A DNA stretch of 64,000 nucleotides from CAYMAI01 sp964388445 (GTDB lineage Bacteria; 4484-113; JAGGVC01), in NCBI GenBank assembly GCA_964388445.1, contig CAYMAI010000006.1:124001-188000 (forward strand), read 5' to 3'. Below the pieces are notes generated by a model. The model saw only the letters and a program-made list of their open reading frames with translations. It did not search any database and had not been told where the DNA came from. Within the stretch, counting starts at the first letter, position 1. Every line of letters begins with the position of its first letter. The translations under genes were made by a program, and so were the position numbers. Below, one piece after another: positions 60,875-64,000 of this stretch.

Positions 60875-62077
60875 TCAATCGGATGTGCGAAAAGCGAAAT
60901 CGATATCTATCTGGTTACCGCAAAGATAGCTGACTATGTTCTCGAAAACTTGCACGTTTTTGCCTAGCAGTTCCGCGGGGAAAATGCCGGGCTTTTCAAA
61001 AGCGGCCGTTTTCGAGTCGTTGCCGGCTAGAATTTTCACCGCAGCAATTGCGGGAAGCCCCGTTGTACGAGCCATCGAAGTATCCCATGTTTTCTCGTCA
61101 GTGCGGTCGAGCAAGTTCATTTCGAATACCGCGGGGCCGCCTTCATATTTGCCTTCGGCAACAACGCGCATCACGGTGAGTTCTTTGTCGATTTCCGATA
61201 GCTTCCAATTTTCAAAGAGCAGACGCGACGTTATATCGAGCGGCGCAATTTGCGTCTTTGTTCCTCCGGCGGAAGTAATATCCATGGGTTTGGCGGAAAA
61301 AAGCCCGAGTTCGCGAAGCATTTCGATTTTCGCCGCGTGTCCAGGATAGCGGAGGGTTTTTTCGGCGAGGTTCGGAACGTCCGGAAGCGAGGTTAAGAGG
61401 GTTCTTAGCCCGTCCGTATTGAAAGCTTCGAGAGTGCCGATTTCGAAAAAGTGCAATCGCTCAACTTCGGAGAGCGGGGGTTTTGCGACTTCTTTGCCGA
61501 AGATGCGCATTCTTGCAGGGCGCAGGTATTCTTCGATAACGTCGGACGGCGAAAACGGCGCCTTGTATTCGAATGCGCCGCCGCGCTCGACGGGAAGGCC
61601 GCCGACGTATATTTTGACCGATTCGCAGAATTCGAGCGATTCCGCAAAGCGGACTGCGGCCATTCCTCCGAAACCGGGCATAACGCCGCAATCCACAATC
61701 GCGGTGACGTTGCTTCCGGTCGCGAGCTCGTTCAGAGATAGGGAGTCCTCCGGAAAGAATGAAATATCTACGCAATTTTTGCCGAATTCGAGAACGGTTT
61801 TGAGCGCAGCGTAGCCGATAAAACCCGGGAGCGCGCCGACGGCGATGTCGCAATCGGTCACGGCGTCGCGTATCGCTGTTTCGTTCGACAAATCCGCGCA
61901 TTTAAGAGTTAGGTTTCTTTCGCAGCCGCAATCTTCCGCCGCCTTTTGGACTTTTGCAAGCGACTTTTCGCTTGCATCGAACGCGGTGACGGAAAACCCG
62001 CCGTCTTCGGCCAGCTTTCGGGCGATGAAACCGCCTACCATTCCGCATCCGAGAACGGATATTGATTTTTTAGTCAC
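60875..62077 (-). CDS. Saccharopine dehydrogenase family protein
   Basis: 400 residues from GTG 62077 with GGAG nine bases upstream; a TTG at 62092 would add five. The Rossmann motif SVLGCGMVGGFIARKL (GxGxxG at 10-15) and the saccharopine-reductase-type C-terminal half (VDCGVMPGFGGMAAVRFAES, GTLEAFNTDGLRTLL) are clear. Such enzymes act in lysine or carboxynorspermidine pathways; the substrate is not determined here. Its own promoter lies upstream. Confidence 0.85.
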   Translation of the reverse strand: MTKKSISVLGCGMVGGFIARKLAEDGGFSVTAFDASEKSLAKVQKAAEDCGCERNLTLKCADLSNETAIRDAVTDCDIAVGALPGFIGYAALKTVLEFGKNCVDISFFPEDSLSLNELATGSNVTAIVDCGVMPGFGGMAAVRFAESLEFCESVKIYVGGLPVERGGAFEYKAPFSPSDVIEEYLRPARMRIFGKEVAKPPLSEVERLHFFEIGTLEAFNTDGLRTLLTSLPDVPNLAEKTLRYPGHAAKIEMLRELGLFSAKPMDITSAGGTKTQIAPLDITSRLLFENWKLSEIDKELTVMRVVAEGKYEGGPAVFEMNLLDRTDEKTWDTSMARTTGLPAIAAVKILAGNDSKTAAFEKPGIFPAELLGKNVQVFENIVSYLCGNQIDIDFAFRTSD

Positions 62078-62105
62078 TATCGGGAACTCCAAATCCTAAA
62101 ACTGA

Positions 62106-62133
62106 ATTATACTAATATCGCGAAAAGCGCCAA
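62106..62133 (-). promoter_or_regulatory. Promoter of the saccharopine-dehydrogenase-like gene
   Basis: On the minus strand TTGGCG (62133-62128), 16-nt spacer and TATAAT (62111-62106), about 28 nt before the GTG. Confidence 0.55.
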
Positions 62134-62168
62134 GCTTTTCAATATCAAGTTTACTCGGAATCAAGCCG

Positions 62169-63059
62169 GTGTTTGTAAAGCGCATTGGATTGTATTTCTT
62201 ATTGCCGATGACCGCCGCTGCGTTGGCGTTTACGATTGCGGTATCGCCGCACTTTCGAACGCATGCGGTGCCGGCGGAAAACGTCAGGATGTATAAAAAT
62301 CTGGTCTATTACAACGGGGCAGACGCGAATCCGGCGCTCCAAACGTTGGACCTATACGTACCTGACGGGCAAACGGGAATGCCGACGGTCGTATTTGCGC
62401 ACGGCGGGGGATGGCAGGCGGGAAAAAAGAACAGCACGGGTCCAGAAAATTTCGCGAAAACGATGGCAAACGCAGGTATTTTGTGCGCGAACATCAACTA
62501 TCGCCTTTCGCCGGACGTTAAACATCCGGAGCACGCGCGGGACTTCGCGCGCGCCGTGCGATATGTCCGGGACAATATTTCCAAGTATGGCGGCGACCCG
62601 GAAAAAATTTTCCTATCCGGACATTCGGCTGGGGCGCATCTCGCCGCGCTCATAGCGCTGGACAAACGCTATCTTGCCGAAGCAGGAGTGCCCGAAAGCG
62701 CGATTAGGGGAGCGATTCCAATAAGCGGACCTTTCGACTTGGAGCGGCGCGATTTGGAGTTTTTCAAATGGCTCAAACTGGACAAAGTGTTCGAGGACGA
62801 AGAAGCGAGGAGCGACGCCACGGTTTTCAATTACGTTCGTAAAGACGCGCCGCCGATGTTGATCTTCGCCGCGGAGCTTGAAAGCTATTACGTTATACGC
62901 GACTCGAAAGAGCTTGCAGATGCACTTGCAAAGGCCGGCGCGCATTCCGAATACCGGCTGATTCCGATGCGCAATCACGGTACGATTTTGCGAAGATTCG
63001 GAGCCAAAGGCGATATGACCGCGGAACTTGCCGTTAAATTTATCCGCCGCAAGTCATAG
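62169..63059 (+). CDS. Alpha/beta-hydrolase (BD-FAE-like esterase), exported
   Basis: 296 residues from GTG 62169. A signal anchor (5-25) precedes the fold. HGGGW (78-82) forms the oxyanion hole, Ser153 in GHSAGAH is the nucleophile and a His in RNHGTIL is the base; the acid is probably in the segment AAELESYYVIRDSKEL. It is an esterase or feruloyl-esterase-like enzyme; the substrate is unknown. Ribosome site is weak. Confidence 0.82.
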   Translation: MFVKRIGLYFLLPMTAAALAFTIAVSPHFRTHAVPAENVRMYKNLVYYNGADANPALQTLDLYVPDGQTGMPTVVFAHGGGWQAGKKNSTGPENFAKTMANAGILCANINYRLSPDVKHPEHARDFARAVRYVRDNISKYGGDPEKIFLSGHSAGAHLAALIALDKRYLAEAGVPESAIRGAIPISGPFDLERRDLEFFKWLKLDKVFEDEEARSDATVFNYVRKDAPPMLIFAAELESYYVIRDSKELADALAKAGAHSEYRLIPMRNHGTILRRFGAKGDMTAELAVKFIRRKS

Positions 63060-63096
63060 GTTCTTTGCCCGCTGTTTGCGGTTTGACCGGACTTGT

Positions 63097-64000
63097 TTAC
63101 CCGGCGCTTTTTCTTTCGCGGTATTCTTCTAGTTTCAGCGCGGCAAGCCTGCTCATCGCAAACAACACGGGAATGACCACAAGTACGAGAATTGTGCTCG
63201 ATGCAAGTCCGCCGATTAGCGGAACCGCAATGGGTTTCATTACTTCGCTTCCTGTTCCGTGAGAGTACATAATCGGAAAGAGCGCAATCATCGAGGTCGC
63301 GACAGTCATTAATTTTGGCCTAAGCCTGAGAGCTGCGCCTTCGTAAGCCGCTTTCATTATAAGGCTGGGAGTAAGTTTTCCATGAGCCGCCTTCTCGCGG
63401 TCTATCGCTTCCTCGAGATAAACGACCATTAACACCCCGGTGTTGACCGCGAGCCCGAACAGCGCGATGAAACCGACCCAGACCGCGACGCTAATGTTGA
63501 GACCATGATATGCGAGCATCCAAACGCCGCCGATAAACGCGAAAGGAACGGATATCATAACGATGAACGTGTCCGCGAAGTTGCCGAAAGTGAAGTAAAG
63601 CAGTACGAAAATTATCGCAAGGACGAACGGCAGAATAATTAGAAGCCGTTGCTGCGCCCGAACGAGATGTTCCCACTGGCCGCTTATTTTGTAGTAATAA
63701 CCCGGCGGAAGTTTAAGATTGTCGTGAAGAGCTTGGTCGAGAGCATTAACTGTACCGCCCATATCCCTCCCGCGAATGTTAAGATAAACGAGCGAGCGCA
63801 ACAGCCCGTTTTCGCTGGATACCATCGGCGGCCCGTCTTCGAAAGATATGTCTGCGACCATTCTCAGGGGGATTTGGCCGAATCCCATAGTGGGAACCAG
63901 AGTGTCCATGATTTTTTCGGGATTTTCCCTGAACTCGCGCGCATAGCGTATCCTGATGCCGTATCTTTCCCGCCCTTCGACCGCGGTGGTAACAGGCATG
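63097..64000 (-). CDS. CusA/CzcA-type RND heavy-metal efflux pump, partial
   Basis: The C-terminal 301 codons of a gene continuing past the right edge; the true start is outside. The sequence ends a periplasmic part (VYLNIRGRDMGGTVNALDQA, LPPGYYYKISGQWEHL) and then has the last membrane bundle with the HME-RND signatures NISVAVWVGFIALFGLAVNTGV, AAYEGAALRLRPKLMTV and GTGSEVMKPIAVPLIGGLAS. It exports metal cations (Cu/Ag or Zn/Co/Cd) with a membrane-fusion protein and outer-membrane channel that are not in the window. Confidence 0.92.
   Translation of the reverse strand, partial: MPVTTAVEGRERYGIRIRYAREFRENPEKIMDTLVPTMGFGQIPLRMVADISFEDGPPMVSSENGLLRSLVYLNIRGRDMGGTVNALDQALHDNLKLPPGYYYKISGQWEHLVRAQQRLLIILPFVLAIIFVLLYFTFGNFADTFIVMISVPFAFIGGVWMLAYHGLNISVAVWVGFIALFGLAVNTGVLMVVYLEEAIDREKAAHGKLTPSLIMKAAYEGAALRLRPKLMTVATSMIALFPIMYSHGTGSEVMKPIAVPLIGGLASSTILVLVVIPVLFAMSRLAALKLEEYRERKSAG

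Noticed and set aside
1..64000. CRISPR arrays, insertion sequences, tRNA or rRNA genes, prophage
   Set aside because: No regular spaced direct repeats, transposase motifs, tRNA cloverleaf or phage structural genes were seen by reading both strands.

Overview
The window is chromosomal DNA of a Gram-negative bacterium that I cannot place in a named phylum. It encodes a PilQ secretin, an RND efflux pump, many lipoboxes, a bd-type quinol oxidase and a MacB-type permease. An intact SelA implies selenocysteine use. Genes are densely packed on both strands, GTG and TTG starts are common, and no rRNA, tRNA, CRISPR array, insertion sequence or prophage was seen. The profile fits an uncultured, environmental, oxygen-exposed anaerobe or microaerophile.

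Layout. 1-7.6 kb (minus strand): a truncated clostripain-type lipoprotein with dockerin-like repeats, an exported transglutaminase-like protein, a 1037-residue exported repeat/HEAT protein and two paralogous membrane proteins. 7.7-17.6 kb: housekeeping and accessory genes (SDR epimerase, inositol-phosphatase family, DnaJ-like zinc protein, MazG-like protein, gamma-glutamylcyclotransferase, serine acetyltransferase, NHLRC2-like thioredoxin/NHL protein, GNAT, a Cys-rich exported protein with an in-frame UGA, AlaX). 17.7-21.0 kb: Tat-exported superoxide dismutase and an overlapping FHA/VWA pair. 21.4-34.0 kb: three large dockerin-like lipoproteins (one split by a nonsense codon) around two zinc-ribbon membrane paralogues. 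34.1-40.7 kb: an oxidative-stress block (Fur-box/Fur regulator, TIGR02757, AhpC, Tpx, ferritin, an AhpD-fRMsr-like fusion, CydAB). 40.7-44.9 kb: two zinc-ribbon membrane proteins and a glycosyltransferase. 45.0-51.0 kb: pilMNOPQ ending at an intrinsic terminator. 51.1-64.0 kb: SelA, another dockerin-like lipoprotein, a CAP-domain lipoprotein, DUF2344, an MFS transporter, STAS, a MacB-like permease, a saccharopine-dehydrogenase-like reductase, an esterase and the end of an RND pump gene.

The main theme is a family of exported lipoproteins sharing an N-terminal anchor module: lipobox, usually a short helix, then a WxYxNxGDYD lead into two dockerin-like calcium loops and a beta-sandwich. The C-terminal parts differ completely (C11 peptidase, clan-CD-like peptidase with HAF repeats, propeller-like repeats plus PKD, PKD plus a second loop pair). 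The second theme is defence against peroxide and oxygen, organised behind a probably autoregulated Fur-family repressor. The third is selenium: SelA is present, and one small secreted gene has an in-frame UGA followed by a possible bacterial SECIS-like hairpin. Several genes also have a TATAAT-type -10 box only 6-8 nt before the start codon, suggesting leaderless mRNAs.
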